DNA of 64,000 nt from Puffinus mauretanicus (GCA_023333565.1 JAJKFH010003532.1:222072-286071); one strand, 5' to 3'; shown: positions 36,504-49,158, counted from the first letter of the stretch. The notes: generated by a model not told the origin, from the letters alone. Numbers and translations: made by a program.

Positions 36504-39500
36504 ACTTTCTTCCCACTCTCCTCAAAGCCTGTCTCAAGTTACTCAGGAGTAGGAACTGAACCGAAAGTTCGCAATCCTGGTAAAAGCAGTTGGATTTTCA
36601 TCAAGCTGATGTATTGAGTCCTTAAGCACTGAATCTTTGTATGTTAGCCTAGATCAGTAAGCAGTTCCTCTGGCTCCACTCCCAGGTATGAGCTTTGTTT
36701 TTCTGATCCCTTTATGAAAACAAGACCCTAGAGCTGACTCCTCAGGCCTTTGTGGAGCATGCTGACTCGCTTTCCCCAGCTCACTTTAGTTAATGTTGTA
36801 GATTCTCTTAAGCGATTCCAGCCATAAGGATATTCTGGATTTATAGTTTAGGAACAGGTTCACTGTATAATTATATTATAATTACTTTCCCAGCTTTACC
36901 TTTACGGAGAGCTATAACAGACTTTACATCCAAACCATTGGCTGGAGTTGTACCACTAAATAAATGGATTCTTCTCTGTTTCTGAGCCCAAGTGACATAA
37001 ACTGGCACACATCCACAGTACACATCTAAGTCAGGGCCCTGTGTGCTGCCCCATGGCCTTAAGACATACACAATTTTTGTGAGTAGTTTTTTCAGTCCAG
37101 AGTGCCTACGATAATGTGAGGACAATGTTTCAGCTTAGCAGAGTGTTGAAACAAAAGGGAGGGCATGCAGTGGTGTGCTAAGATACCGGGATACTATTAG
37201 AAGACACTATAGAGAAAAGGGAGACGAACCTGGTGCACATTTGTCCACTATGCCTAGGGAAAACTGGTGTCCCATCCGTGCCCCTATTGGTACATGGTCT
37301 TCTGTGAACCATGTCCAGGAAGTGTCCTGCAGAAAGCTAGTTTGCTTCAACCACACTTGTGCTTCATGAATGTGTTAGTAATTAAGCTGTAGGGATGATC
37401 AGCCCCACAGCATTCAGCTTGCTCCTGTTTTAAATATAACCACTCAGCCTGTCACCTGTTTCAGTACTGCAGCATCTTCTTTTGATAGCAGCTGGCTCCT
37501 CAGGCATCTGTGCATGTGTGCCACTACTCATCCTGGGATCCTGGCCTTCACGGTACCCCCCTGATAGCAAGTTATGGCCACTGCGTGCCCAGAGGAAGGG
37601 TGGAGTTCCCTTATGTGAAAACCAGAGTGCAAAGAGAGAAGGCAAGGTGCTAGTCTCTCTCCCTGCCATGGGAACAGACACAGCCAGGGTATGCCCCTAG
37701 AACCAACAACTCGAAACCACATCCAAGCCCAGAAATGCAGACACTGTCACAGCTAATCAGCATGAATTTGTGTAGACTTCTTCCTTGCCCAAAGCTTCCT
37801 GTCTTACTCTGTCAGCCTCTTTGGTTTATGTCCTATCATGGACATTTGTTTCCTTGCTTTGCTTTTGTGCATTTTCTAATGCCGTTTCCTTTCCCTGTAG
37901 AGAAACCAGGGGAACAGCATCTCCTAGATTAAGCTGACTCATTACTCCAAGGTATTTCTACTGAACAATGTTGCATTATTCTTTGTCTGACAGATAAATG
38001 ACACACCTGTGAAATACAAAGACTGACAATCTGAGATCTTCCATGTTGTAGCATTATCTATAACATCAGCAAGCCTCTATAAGCTGCTAATAAGTGGGTT
38101 ATGCAAAGAATTCAAGTTCCAAAAATCATTAAAACTATTTCTCCACAGGTTGTGCTGCATGTTTAGTACAAATGTGAATGCCACAAGGTGCTACAGAAGT
38201 CTTGGCAGGATGGGCCGCTTCTTTCATTTTCTTTAATGAAACATAAATTTAAAATACCGAAATTTTGCACTTTTAAATACATTCCTGTGCCTGTGTTTCA
38301 ATTTCTTTCATGTTTGTTGCAATTATTGTTTTGTTTACTCAGAACAGCACGTGAGCACAGTTCAGTGTCTCTCCTCGTCTCTGGCACCATACCAGCTCAC
38401 ACCACCACTGGTACATGACTCCTCAGGGGCTCAGGGACATCCTTGTGGGCGACTCCTTCTTGGCATCACATCACTCATTTCCGATGAATTGTCATCATTG
38501 CTTAACTGCAAGTGAATATTTCTTTAAAAAGAGAAACTTGTCAGCAGGACTCATTTACTAAGTTGTTGAACATTTTGAACCTATCAATTTCTCCATCTTT
38601 TCATTCCCCCAAAGTCAGTTTAACATAATTTCTGATTGTACAACTGCTGAATGGGAAATTACACAGAAACAACATTTTGTCTTTTCTCATCACAAGGTGT
38701 GCTGTTGTTGTACTGCTTTTCCTCTCCAGATTTGTCTTCATTGCTTTGGGAATTTTTTCATGTGAATAATATTTCTGGACTGACTGAGCACACTCTTTGT
38801 TTCCTAAGTCCCAGAACGACTGTCATTCTGTGCTAAGATAACCATCTGATGTATCTCTCTAAAGATAAAAATTATATTAATACAACATGAGAAAATCTAA
38901 AGATACGAAAAGGGTCCTTATAATGTTTATTGATGACTAGCAAAAAAATATTTTCTGGAGTGGTGTAGTTTTCTTTCTTTATCAGACAGAAGAAAATTTT
39001 CCCCAGAAATAATTATCCATAAAATGCTCTTTTCTCTACTGTGGAAAAAGAAGAGCAGCAACGACAGCAGAAGCAGCGTGAAGTCTTGAAACCAATTTGT
39101 ATAGGATATTCTCCAAATTGTATTCTTGGTTGCAGAGTCCCCTTTTTCTTCATATCTTGGTGGTAAGGAAGAGAAATAGGATATTAAGGTGAGTAATACT
39201 AAGCATTTTTTTTTTCTTGACGGTCTCACACTTCCATGCTAAATTTGTTGTACAATTATTAAACTAGAAATTATGTTTGACCAGCTATATGTCCAGCCAA
39301 CACAGTTCCCAATGCGTGACATACTTGCCTGGAAAAAGACATTTAGAGTTACATCTATTTATTTACATTAATCTAGAAAGTTGTTAGACATTCAGTTATC
39401 TGGATAAACAGAGAACCTGGGAGTAGTAACTCTAGTCTATCCTAATGAAAAGTTGAAATTTTTAGAAGTAAACTCTGGCTATTATTGGTACTACTGGTAA

Positions 39501-40044
39501 ATTCATTGTCCAATACTTATATCCTGTAGTCAACAAATCCTTGTGAAAATCTTTAATGTGACTGAGAGGCCAGATAACGTGAGGCAGCAATAGACTGAGC
39601 AATTAAGTGAGTGAATCTTATTAAAGTTTTCTCTGACTGGAAATTAAATGCCAAGTGAGTGAATGGAAATGTATGATGAAGAGAAGTCAGAAGCAAAACT
39701 GTATAAACAATTTGGCTGTGCCTAAACTTGTAATTTCTAATACATTTCTCAGTGTAATTTTAACAGTATTAGAGTTGTTTGAGAAAATGTTCAAATAAAA
39801 CAAAAAATCCAGACACACCTGCAGAAAGTTAGTGAAGACAGCAGTGAAAAGATGCAAGGGTTAAGAACTTGAAAGGCTTTTATGCCTGAGGGTTTCATGA
39901 GAAGCAATTAAGATTTTTTTTTTTAAATTTGGATCATCTGTATATGGAAAAAATATTTCTGAGCTTGTAGTTTTCTAGTTTTCAGGGGGAAAAAAAAAAA
40001 GACATGTTAAAGCCATTTAGGCAAGAAAATAGCAACTTCCAAAG

Positions 40045-40293
40045 TTGAAGAATTTTTGGAGTACAAACGGATTACCTATGCTGGACTACATTCTTAGCTG
40101 CCATATTTCAGTTAGTCAACAATCTTGGCCTGTAAAGGTCATAGAATCCGATTTATTGAAAGACATCAGTGCAAATAATTACCAAAAGAAGCCGGTGTTG
40201 GCTGCCGGGCATCCCAGAGTGATTGCTGAAGTTCCTGATTCCAAACAGAACTTGTTACAGCACTTGTTGGGCAGCAGATACTTCAGCATTTGA
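40045..40293 (+). other. Unidentified 82-codon open frame
   Basis: An ATG at 40045 opens a frame to TGA at 40291-40293. The second half (around KKPVLAAGHPRVIAEVPDSK) has a more protein-like composition than other frames nearby. I do not recognise a family and see no splice or polyA evidence. It could be a decayed retrocopy or chance. Confidence 0.15.
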
Positions 40294-40929
40294 TTGAGCT
40301 AGGCATCGTGAACTTCTCCAGCTCATGCTTTAACATCTCTTTTTGCAAGTGCAGGAGAGGTAAGAACAGTGACTTTTCCTCTGCGTGAATTCCTTCCTTT
40401 TCTGTCAGCAAAGCTGTGGGCGATACCCTTGCATAGTAAATACTATTGTCATTAACATTTCAGTCATTGCCAAGTCCAGAGGCAGTTGTATAGCCATTTC
40501 CTCCACCAACTGGAGGAAACTACAGCACCGCACCCTTGTTTCTCTCCTCTGTTAATTCAATGGCATATTATCTTTTTTTAATAAGGGCATTTTTTTGTGA
40601 AGTAGGCTAATTGCCATAACAATGCCATAACTGATTATAAATGGGAGTTCTATGTGTAAACTCTGTTTTTATTTTGTTTTCTATATCATTAATCTACTAT
40701 TATCTTTTACATGGAAGAATGCATTGAACAGGTCTAAAATTCTGCCTGATGCTTTCAAATTGTCTTCAGATGCTTCCATGCTGTTTCTTCAAATTTACTG
40801 TATAATTGTTGTTTATTCTCTTTGCTCATATTTTCCTGATTGCAAAACATTTATTACAAGTATTTTTTTCTTTGGATTTTCAAATCTAAACCACGTTGGG
40901 TAGGTAGAACTAGTGATGCGGCTTGGCCT

Positions 40930-41762
40930 CTGTTCCATGATAGGTGAGTAGACACCAAACTGAGAGAAGTGGATACTTCAGAAGAAAGAGACTTCATACA
41001 GGACTACATTGACAAGCTGGAAGATCTGCAAATCATGCAAATGCGTGATGTCTAGCAAAGAGAAATGCAAAGTCCTGGGATGGAATAATCCCAAGCAGCA
41101 GCAGCACTGGCTGGGGGATCAATGTCTGGGATGCCGATCTGCTGGTAAATGCCTGGAGGGCTGGTGGAGAGCAAGCTGAACAGGAGTCAGCTGTATGCCC
41201 TTGCAGCTATGAAGGTAAACTGTATGTTTGGCTGAGTGTATTGGTAAAAATATATCCAGCAGATGAAGAGATGTGATTATTTAGTCCACACATGAAATAG
41301 AGCATCCAGTTTTGGTCCACCCTCAGTTCAAGAGACATAGAAAAATTGGAGAGGGTGCAACAGAGGGCCATCAAGACAGCTGGAGAAGTAGACATATGAT
41401 GAAACTTTGAAAAAACTGGGACCGTTAAGCTTAGAAAAGAGAAAGCTCGGGGGGATCTAATCACAGCCTTCCAATACCTGAAAAGTAGCTACAGAGAAGC
41501 GGGAGCTACTTCCTTCACAAGGATGCACAGGACAACAGGCATTCTCTCTATGAATTTCTGTCTGGATGCATGAAATAAACTCTTCATGGTAAGAACAATT
41601 AAACATGTGAATAAGTTACTCAGAGAACAGATGGGATCTCCTTCACTGGAAATACTTGTACTTGGCTTGCCAGGACCTGATCTAAGACTCTACTTTCAAC
41701 AAACAAGCAGACCAGGTGCTCTCTGAGTGTCCCCACTGTCCTGGGTAGTTCTGTGATTCTGG
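40930..41762 (+). mobile_element. CR1 LINE fragment, + strand, old
   Basis: Degraded CR1 ORF2 C-terminus and 3' UTR: gacaccaaactgagagaagt at 40953, the aaatgcaaagtcctgg block near 41065, gagcatccagttttgg near 41301, gagggtgcaacagagggcc near 41352, ctgggaccgttaagcttag near 41417, and a 3' end resembling gttctgtgattctgg at about 41762. There are many stops and indels, so it is older than the copies at 8.5 and 59 kb. The 5' edge is approximate and truncated. Confidence 0.88.
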
Positions 41763-42706
41763 GGCTCAAAGTAAAGTCCTGGTGTAGAAGAAGAGGGTTG
41801 AAGAATCCTCTTGGGCCTTTAATCTATCAGGGGAGATACCAGATAATCCTTATTAATGAATTTTTAAAATGCTCAGAAACTTTTCCAGTCTGAATCACAC
41901 AGGCCTTGCCTGAGGCACAGTCCTGGAAAAAAATGATGTTATGTTTATTGGCAGCACAGTTTAAATGTAATTTTCTCTTGTCACATTGAGATAAAATAAT
42001 TGCTTGCACATTCTCTGGTTACAAAAGGTTCAGTAACATTCTTCCCTGGCTCATTTGTTTGATTCTGTGCTAATTCTTTGGCAATGACAACAGGACCATA
42101 TCCCCAATTTGTACAGTATGTAAAGTATTTTTCCATCCAACAGAAAATATATCAAGGGTGTTTCATTAGTTGGATTATAATTTTTTGTCTTCATCACAGT
42201 CATTGATCCAGAGTAATTGCATGAGTTTCAGCCCCCAGTTATTCTGGATGTGGTTAGTTCCTTGCTCAATTTAATCAACACTGTGTAAATCTAAATCTAG
42301 TAGTTTTTAAATCTGTGTAATTTAAACCTAGTGTTTTCAGAGAGGCAATATTTATTGGGAGAAAAAAGAATAAAAAAACCCGTTTTATTTGAAAAATCAT
42401 ATCAAAATCTCTCTTCTTTTGCAAGGCGTTCTTCCTATCCATTTGTGTTTCGCAACGTAAATATTTTGGAAAGGAGCCTTGGTTTTCCCTGTCAAGATAT
42501 TATTATAGTTTTTTTTTTCTCCTTTTTCCATCCATTCTAGTTCTCACCTTTTATTCCAAGTGAAAAAAAGGAGAGAAAAAAAAACAACAAAAAAAGCCAA
42601 AAGCCCATAAGCTTTGAAAGTGTGGAAACTCATCTTTTTTTCCCCTCACTTTAATGTCTGAGGAAACAACTTTGAAAGAAGTGCAATAAGAAAAAAGGGA
42701 ACAAGA
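41763..42706. other. AT-rich unique DNA between two CR1 fragments
   Basis: No repeat or gene is recognised. A purine/A-rich run precedes the next CR1 fragment near 42560-42600. Confidence 0.55.
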
Positions 42707-43577
42707 AGGGATCTGTCCTGCTTAATACCTCTGTCAACAACCTGGATGGTGGCATAGAGTGCACACTCATCAAGTTTGCAGATGACACCAAATTGGAGGG
42801 GGCAGGAGGAACAGTGGATATGCTCAAGGGCAAGGTTGCTGTTCAGAGGAAAATTAAGTCAGAGTGATGGGTCCACAAAGAACTCAAGCAATTCAGCAAG
42901 GACGAACGCTAAGTCCTCCCCCTAGGAAGGAAGACACCCTGGCAGCTACAGGCTGGGGGCTGAGAGGCTGGGGAGCAGCTCTGTGGAAAAGGCTCTGGGG
43001 TCCTGGCCGACACCAAGCAAGACATGAGCCAGCAGCGTGCCCTGGCAGCAAGAGCACCCAGCAGCACCCTGGGCTGCAGTAGCAACATCACCACCCGCAG
43101 ACTGAGGGAAGGGACCATCCCTCTTTAGACTCCATCTGGAGTGCTGCCTCCAGTTGGGTCTCCCAACAGAGAAGAGACTTGGGCAAACCAAAGCAAGCCC
43201 AGGGGAACCCACAGGATGGTCGGGGTGGGAGCAGTGGCCCTATGAGAAGGAGCCAAGGGAGGTGGGCTTGTTGTGGGGCCCCACCAGCCACCAGCCACTA
43301 CCCACAGGGAGGCTGCTGAGACCAAGGATCCCAGTTTTTCTCAGGAGGATGAGGGACAGTGGGCAGGAACCACAGGAGGTTCAAGCTCGTCCAAGTGGTC
43401 AAGAACTGAAGCAAGTGGTCCAGGGAGGTTGTGCAGTCTCCATCCTTGGAGGACTTTCAAGAAAAAGCCCTGAGCAGCCTGGTCTGATCTCATACCTAAT
43501 GATGCTTTGAACAGGAGCCTGGACTAGAGACCTCCTGAGGTCTCTTCCCATCTGAGTTGTTCTGTAATTTTATGATA
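42707..43577 (+). mobile_element. CR1 LINE fragment, + strand
   Basis: It starts inside the RT domain (aacctggatggtggcatag) and includes a preserved FADD codon block at 42775-42786 within [13 protein letters not shown]. It runs through the C-terminal region and 3' UTR to ctgtaattttatgat at about 43577. The middle is unusually GC-rich (42900-43480) and shifted in frame many times, which creates overlapping frames on both strands that are not genes. It is 5'-truncated. Confidence 0.88.
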
Positions 43578-44195
43578 TGCAAAAAAAGGGACCACATTAA
43601 AAGTGAAAAAAGAGAAAGCTAATTGAGTTTAAAACATACCTATGTGCACATATGCCCCCACCCTGCAAAAGAAATAGAAATTCATTTCTGCTTAAAATTT
43701 TAAAGAAATGAAAGAAAGCTTTATATTCTAATAAAAATGCAACAAAATATTCCATCACAATATTGTGTTTTAAATCAAAACAATTCCTGGAGAAAAAAAA
43801 TGTTTCTATTCAGTTCTAGTTTCTGAGTGCTTACTAAAACCACTGAAAATATCTTATTGGACTCTTGTCTTGCAGTCAGACTAATCATACACAGTGAGCT
43901 GATCATGAATAATCTGAGACAGGATCAGACCCTTATAATTTGGTGCCTCTACATGTTTTGGCTGTGGACCAGATTCTCCTTTTCCTAAAACTGTAAGTGG
44001 CTTCTTTGAGCATCTATACTGCAACGCATGCGTTTACACCAAATGAAATCCTGTACTTCTGAATCTTTTTGCAAGCAATTGTAATTGTAAATCCCAGTGA
44101 GCTAAATATTTTCAGTGAAGTGGAACAAGCCCCAGCTTTCCAAAATAAACATACTGAATCTTTGAGTGAAGAAAAGCGGTTTTTCTTTTCATCTT

Positions 44196-44220
44196 TTTTG
44201 TTTGTTTGTCTGTTTGTTTG
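44196..44220. repeat. (GTTT)n tetranucleotide repeat
   Basis: tttgtttgtttgtctgtttgtttg: about five units with one interruption. Confidence 0.85.
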
Positions 44221-44267
44221 AACGATAACATTCAGCTGCCCAGTGGAAATTGATAATATTTAAGATG

Positions 44268-44348
44268 ATTTCATAGATTTCATAGATTTTTCACAGCTCG
44301 AAAACATTGGAAAAAAATCAAATTGAACATTGGAAAAAAATCAAATTG
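44268..44348. repeat. Two adjacent tandem duplications (9 bp x2 and 23 bp x2)
   Basis: A 9-bp unit atttcatag is present twice at 44268-44285. Seventeen bases later a 23-bp unit (aacattgg, seven As, tcaaattg) is present twice without any mismatch at 44303-44348. The perfect identity implies recent slippage or an assembly duplication. Confidence 0.93.
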
Positions 44349-45650
44349 AACAAAGGGTGAAGAAAATGCTCTCATTTTTTAGTGATAAACCATTCATTTG
44401 AGCTCATTCCACTGTAGAGTGCATCAGGCATTGGAAAGTTAGACAGATGGCATTGAAATGATATCTTGATGATTACTTCTCACAACTTTTTTTAGATATT
44501 TCAAGATTTTTTTTTTTAACAGAGTATGATTTTTATGGAAACCTCCCTTACTGAGTCATTTGCAGGCAAATTATTTCATTCCTACAAGAAAAGTGTGGTG
44601 CTCCTAAGACAATTACCTGAATATGTGATACTGCTTTCAGTTTATGCAAGGATTTCACACAGACTTCTATAGACATATGAGCTCCTCCTTCTCTTCTTTC
44701 ATATGAAAATGTCTTCCAAGCATTTCTCCTATTTTATGTCATTTGCAAACAACACTCTTCTAAAATCACTACATACAGTCAAAAGCTAGAGAAAATGGAA
44801 AAATGAATTTCCCAGTGGAATTCTTTAGACGAGTGATTTCATATTGTTACAATTTATCATACAAAGTCTTAGCATAAAATTTCACAGGATGATGTGAAAT
44901 GACACTAGATTTCATTTAGTAGGGGCCAATGTAGATTGATTGAAAGGTGTCCTGAGACTTCTTGTAAACTCATGTATCCTCTTATAAGTCTTATGATTTA
45001 CACTTTCACTTTGCAAAAATCTATAACAAAAAGATTGAAAGAAAATATCTAATGTTTTGTGACCACAGAATTTAAACCCATTTTCCATTTCTATCATTTG
45101 AGTTAGGGAGGAACTTATCTGAATGCATAAAATAGAATATTGGTATCTTTTAACACCACATGCCTCATATTGTGTCTGTGGGTAAACATGTATCTTTGTT
45201 AAAATCTGAAGAATTGTTACTTTTTGCATTCACAAGTATCTCCCACAAAAAAGTCTCAAAAACCTTTAAAGATAAAGTAATATAAAACTCTCGTATATAT
45301 CCTAATATATTTTTTGTTTTTATCCGTCATTTTTTGAGACTTTTAACAGGAATAATATGATGTAAATGAATATTTGTTTGTGCCATTGAGAATATATTTT
45401 TTAAATCTTCAAATTTTGCAGGTTTTCCTTCGACCAGTAGCAATTATTTCAATGTTTTCTGATAGTCACAGGGAAAAACTGCTCATTTCACAGAGTCTAA
45501 ACCAAATCAGGATCAAAGCAGTTTACTGATTTCTTAACAACATGTAAATAACTGGCAATCAGTGAACTATACATTCAGGATTGATATCAATAATACAGTA
45601 GACAATCTGCAATATCAGACACTTGAAAAATAAATAATAACAAACAAAAC

Positions 45651-45686
45651 ATAATAATAATAAATAATAATAATAATAATAATAAT
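45651..45686. repeat. (AAT)n microsatellite
   Basis: About eleven AAT units with one interruption. Confidence 0.92.
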
Positions 45687-45751
45687 ACAACCATGTCCTA
45701 AACATTCTTCTATAACTAATCCCAAACAGTTCATATCACATGTATGCACGC

Positions 45752-45770
45752 GCACACACACACACACACA
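45752..45770. repeat. (CA)n microsatellite
   Basis: About nine uninterrupted CA units preceded by gcacgcg. Confidence 0.92.
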
Positions 45771-45779
45771 ATTATGTTC

Positions 45780-46110
45780 ACAGCTCCCTTCCCCCAGGAC
45801 TTGTGGGTTACCAGTAACCCCCCACCCTCCTGGGCATGGGGGCTGCCTTGCTTACATTCCCCTCCTGTGGGAGACGTGGAAGCCCCAGCTCTGTGAGTAC
45901 CCCTGTCACCCCCTACATCCTGCCAACACTGATGGGAAAGGGCCCTGCGAGGTCGCTTACACACACCTGCGGTGGGTCCCCACTTCTTGTCCCTACCTCG
46001 CGGGGAGCAGACACTCACCGGGGCAGGACGCTCACGGCATCGGACAGGGATGCTGCTCCCTCTGGCCTGGGCAGGGGCTGTGATGCCACAGGATGACTTC
46101 TGGCAGTGCC
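45780..46110. other. GC-rich patch, unidentified
   Basis: About 330 bp markedly richer in G and C than the flanks, with several CpGs (gcatcggacag, ctcgcggggagc). Overlapping open frames on both strands (+ 45836-46096, - 45731-46117) are a by-product of the low stop-codon density. I see no domain and no promoter element. It may be a fragment of an unrecognised repeat or a small CpG-containing regulatory patch. Confidence 0.4.
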
Positions 46111-46309
46111 AAATCACGTTTCACTCCTGTCATTTCCACTGCAAGGTCTCTCCCTCTGGTTATGAACTTTTATACAGCTCCCAATGACTCCTTCTTTGTA
46201 TCAAAAGACTTTTTATAATTTTCCTGTTACTATTTAATCCAGTTGACAATCATTTTCTTCTTGAGCGTGATCAGTTTGGGGCAAATGTTCCAAAAAACAG
46301 GTTTCTGTA

Positions 46310-46350
46310 TTCAGTATGTACACATGCACACACGAGCACACACACATCCC
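46310..46350. repeat. Degenerate CA-rich tract
   Basis: gtacacatgcacacacgagcacacacacatcc: an imperfect CA microsatellite. Confidence 0.75.
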
Positions 46351-47319
46351 CACTGCTCACACTCACATTCTCACCAGAACAGGTCATTTGCCAAAGGTGG
46401 GTGGTGCAGGCACCCCCCCGCTGATCACCACAGGAACAGCGTGCGACTTCTCACTCTGTGTTGAGGTTATCAGGATGAGCACTTGTGGCATTTGTCATTA
46501 AGTAGTAATGTGAATGTAAATTTGTGAATTGGTTAAAATATTTCATTTGAAACCAGAATTTTCATCTCTTTTCTTCTTCCCAGGAGGAAAAGAATCTTTT
46601 TTACCTCCCCCTATTTCTCTTCTTTTCACCAAGGTCACACAAAATTTCAGCAAAAGGGCTAGGAAAATATTTATTTTCTTTACTTCAAGAAAATCTGGGA
46701 AAAACACATTTCATGACTGGCTCTCCAGTCAGTTTCACCATGTAGCTGGAACAAGAGCTTGCAGGATGAGCAGCAATATCTTGCTGTAATCTGGCCAGTA
46801 CGAGTTGTATAAGGAGGGGACACTGGGGCAGCCCAACCTCCCGAAGGGGCTGCACTCCACTTCTGTGGAGCCCTGAATGCCTCAGCTGTGATTGAAACCT
46901 GTGCTGGTTTGGTTTCATCCCTAATAGTTCTGGGCCAGGTGGATTACAGTTATTTAAATAAACAATGTGAGTAATTCAAGTTATATACCTGACTTGCCAC
47001 TCTTTTCCTGCATTCAGGACAGACATATCCAGGGCAATTTCACTGCAGAAAGGAGGCCAAATGCAGCTGCAGGATGGAGTAATTTATGCTGCCCAGTGGG
47101 CCCTTTAGGTTGCTGGTAGGATAACCACATAAACCTGTTCATCTGTCCATATAATTTTGTTTCTGGTCTTAGTGGTAACTCTGGCATCACATAAAAATCA
47201 CTTCTGAAAATCCTTGTGGTTATCTCCATATCAAGAACTGAGCAGTGAAGCAGATATCACACTTGACTGGAAGGCATAGATTTTTAAAAAACTTCTTCAG
47301 GTCTTCAAAGTACAGTGTA

Positions 47320-47600
47320 ATGACTCACCAACTTCTTTCTAGCACACATCAAACACCATTTAAAACTCATTTCCATGTACATTGCTAAAGTGAGAGGCTT
47401 TCCATCACTTTCCTAAGAGAACATTCCACTGTCTTAAAGGTCTTATTGTTAAGAAGATTATTTTCTTCATGTTTAGCTTAAATTTGCCACTGCATTTTAC
47501 TCTTAAATCCTAGTTCTATTTGCTCTAATTTATTCCCAAAATATGATTGCCCTTTTCCCTATTTGGATTTTCAGGGATGTAGGAGGTATAACTTGAGGAC
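47320..47600 (-). mobile_element. Possible ancient CR1-like 3' end, - strand
   Basis: The order of phrases (agagaacattccactgtctt, then aaggtcttattgttaagaag, then atgtttagcttaaatttgcc, then ctagttctatttgctct) mirrors the reverse complement of a LINE CR1/L3-type 3' UTR. The match is weak and the boundaries are uncertain; a profile search is needed to confirm it. Confidence 0.4.
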
Positions 47601-47818
47601 TAAGACATTTATCTGTAGGATTTTCTAATTTAACTGGAATCAGGCCCACCTGTGAACCAGTGCTCACATTATTCCAGTTTAAGATGTATCATGGTGTCTT
47701 AGATTTGATATGATAGGAGGCCATGTTTCTCAAGGTCATCTCTGTTTCATTCCAGAAACTCCCCTGTTAATAACAATGGGTAAGTCTCCATCTCTAAAGT
47801 AAAAGCCAGACCTAGTAT

Positions 47819-48642
47819 CACAGGATCGTAGAATGGTTTGCGTTGGAAGGCACTTTTAAAGGTCATCTAGTCCAACCCTCCTGCCATGGGCAGAGACATC
47901 TTTCACTAGATCAGGTCCAACCTGACTTTGAACAATTCCAGGGATGGGGCATCTACAACTTCCCTGGGAAACCTGTTCCAGTGTCTCACCATCCTCATTG
48001 TAAAGAATTTCTTCCTTATATCCACCCTCTTTATATCTACCCTCTTTTAGGTTAAAACTGTTACCCCTTGTCCTGTCTCTACAGGCCTTGATAAACGTCT
48101 CTCTCCAACTTTCTTATAAGCCCTCTTTATATATTGAAAGGTCATAATAAAGTGTCCTTGGAGCCTTCTCTTCTCCAGGCTGAACAATCCCAACTCTCTC
48201 AGCCTTTCTTCATAAGGGAGGTGTTCCAGCCCTCTGATCATTTTTGTGGCCCTCTTCTGGACTCCCTCTAACAGGTTGTTGACTTTCTTGTACTGGGAGC
48301 CCCAGCCCTCGATGCAGGACTCCAGGTGGGGTCTCACAAGAGCAGAGGGTGCAAATCACCTTTCTTGACCTGCTGGCCACACTTCTTTTTATGCAGCCCA
48401 GGATACGATTGGCTTTCTGGGCTGCAAGTGCACACTGCTGGCTCATATTCAATTTTTCATCCACCAGTATCTCTAAGACCTTCTCTGCAGGGCTGCTCTC
48501 AACCCTTCATCCCCTGTATCAGTCTGTACTGATATTGGGGTTTGCCCTGATACAGAACTTGACCCTGCACTTGACCTTGTTGAACTTCATGAGGTCCACA
48601 TGGACCCATTCCTCAAGCCTGCCAAGGTCCGCTCTGAAGGTT
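47819..48642 (-). mobile_element. CR1 LINE fragment, - strand
   Basis: The 3' end is at 47819 (tcacaggatcgtagaatgg), followed by the 3' UTR and the ORF2 C-terminus read from right to left. The frame at 48047-48337 (-) encodes [20 protein letters not shown] and [15 protein letters not shown], the conserved CR1 C-terminal block. Frame 48210-48464 (-) continues it upstream through [19 protein letters not shown] after a frameshift near 48340. Homology reaches to within a few bases of the LTR at 48643; whether the CR1 continued beyond the LTR is unclear. Confidence 0.92.
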
Positions 48643-49158
48643 TGTCCTGGTTTTGGTGGGGATAGGGTTAAATTTCTTCCTAGTGCTGTGTTTTGGATTT
48701 AGTAGGAGAAGAATGTTGATAACACACTGATGATTTCGGTTGTTGCTAAGTGCCGTCCTAGTCCAAGGACAGCTCCCATGCCTACTGACTGAGCTAGGTA
48801 CACAAGATGGGAGGGAACATAATCAGGACAGTCAGCCCATCTGGCCAATGGGGTATTCCATACCATGTGACGTCATGTGCAGTATATGAATGGTAGGTGT
48901 GATCCAGGAAGTAGCGATCACTCCTTGGTTATCGGTCAGCGCAGGTGGTTAGCAATTGCATTGTGCATCACTCATTTTGTATATTCTACCATTATCATTA
49001 TTGTTTTCCCTTTTCTGTTCTATTAAACTGTCTTGATCTCAACCCACAAGTTTTTCTCACTCTTACCCTTCCGATTCTCTCCCCATCCCACTGAGGGGTG
49101 GGGGGAGTGAGTGAGCGGCTGTGTGGTATTTGGCTGTCTGCCAGGTTAAACCACGACA
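48643..49158 (+). mobile_element. Solo LTR, same avian ERV family (copy 3)
   Basis: It has TG...CA termini and is flanked by the 5-bp direct repeat AGGTT (48638-48642 and 49159-49163), which marks it as an insertion. No retroviral internal sequence is next to it, so it is a solo LTR left by recombination between two LTRs. It contains CCAAT (48845-48849), a perfect TGACGTCA (48868-48875), a TATA-like agtatatgaat just after it, and ATTAAA (49022-49027). It is most like the copy at 62630. Confidence 0.94.
48868..48875 (+). promoter_or_regulatory. Perfect CRE/ATF palindrome in LTR promoter
   Basis: TGACGTCA lies a few bases upstream of the TATA-like element. It is the full consensus for CREB/ATF bZIP dimers. 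The same octamer is perfect at 22397-22404 in copy 2, and is TGACATCA in copy 1 and TGATGTCA in copy 4. Function is inferred from position and consensus only. Confidence 0.6.

Larger units (their letters stand above)
30020..40914. other. AT-rich unique DNA, no gene recognised
   Basis: It contains a 23-bp tandem duplication (31206-31251), poly-A runs at about 31166-31180 and 31433-31447, a TA/CA microsatellite near 31384-31420, and an ATTT-type repeat near 36481-36503. Some frames overlap on both strands around 37430-37730 in a less AT-rich patch, but none shows a domain. A coding-like frame at 40045-40293 is listed separately. Confidence 0.55.
43578..47319. other. AT-rich unique DNA with short repeats
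   Basis: It contains a GTTT-type repeat (44196-44220), two small tandem duplications (44268-44285 and 44303-44348), an AAT microsatellite, a CA microsatellite, and a GC-rich patch at 45780-46110. No gene is recognised. Confidence 0.55.

Noticed and set aside
36871..37125. 84-codon - strand frame as a gene
   Set aside because: No known domain, start context or conservation evidence; similar length to many chance frames in the window.
37430..37722. Overlapping frames on both strands near 37.5 kb
   Set aside because: Mildly GC-richer patch with frames open in opposite directions; nothing favours one as coding.
43125..43510. Several overlapping 60-118 codon frames on both strands
   Set aside because: They lie inside a GC-rich degraded CR1 fragment and do not follow the CR1 reading frame.
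45731..46117. 128-codon - strand frame and opposing + frames
   Set aside because: Low stop-codon density in GC-rich DNA plus a CA microsatellite at one end; no domain and both strands open.
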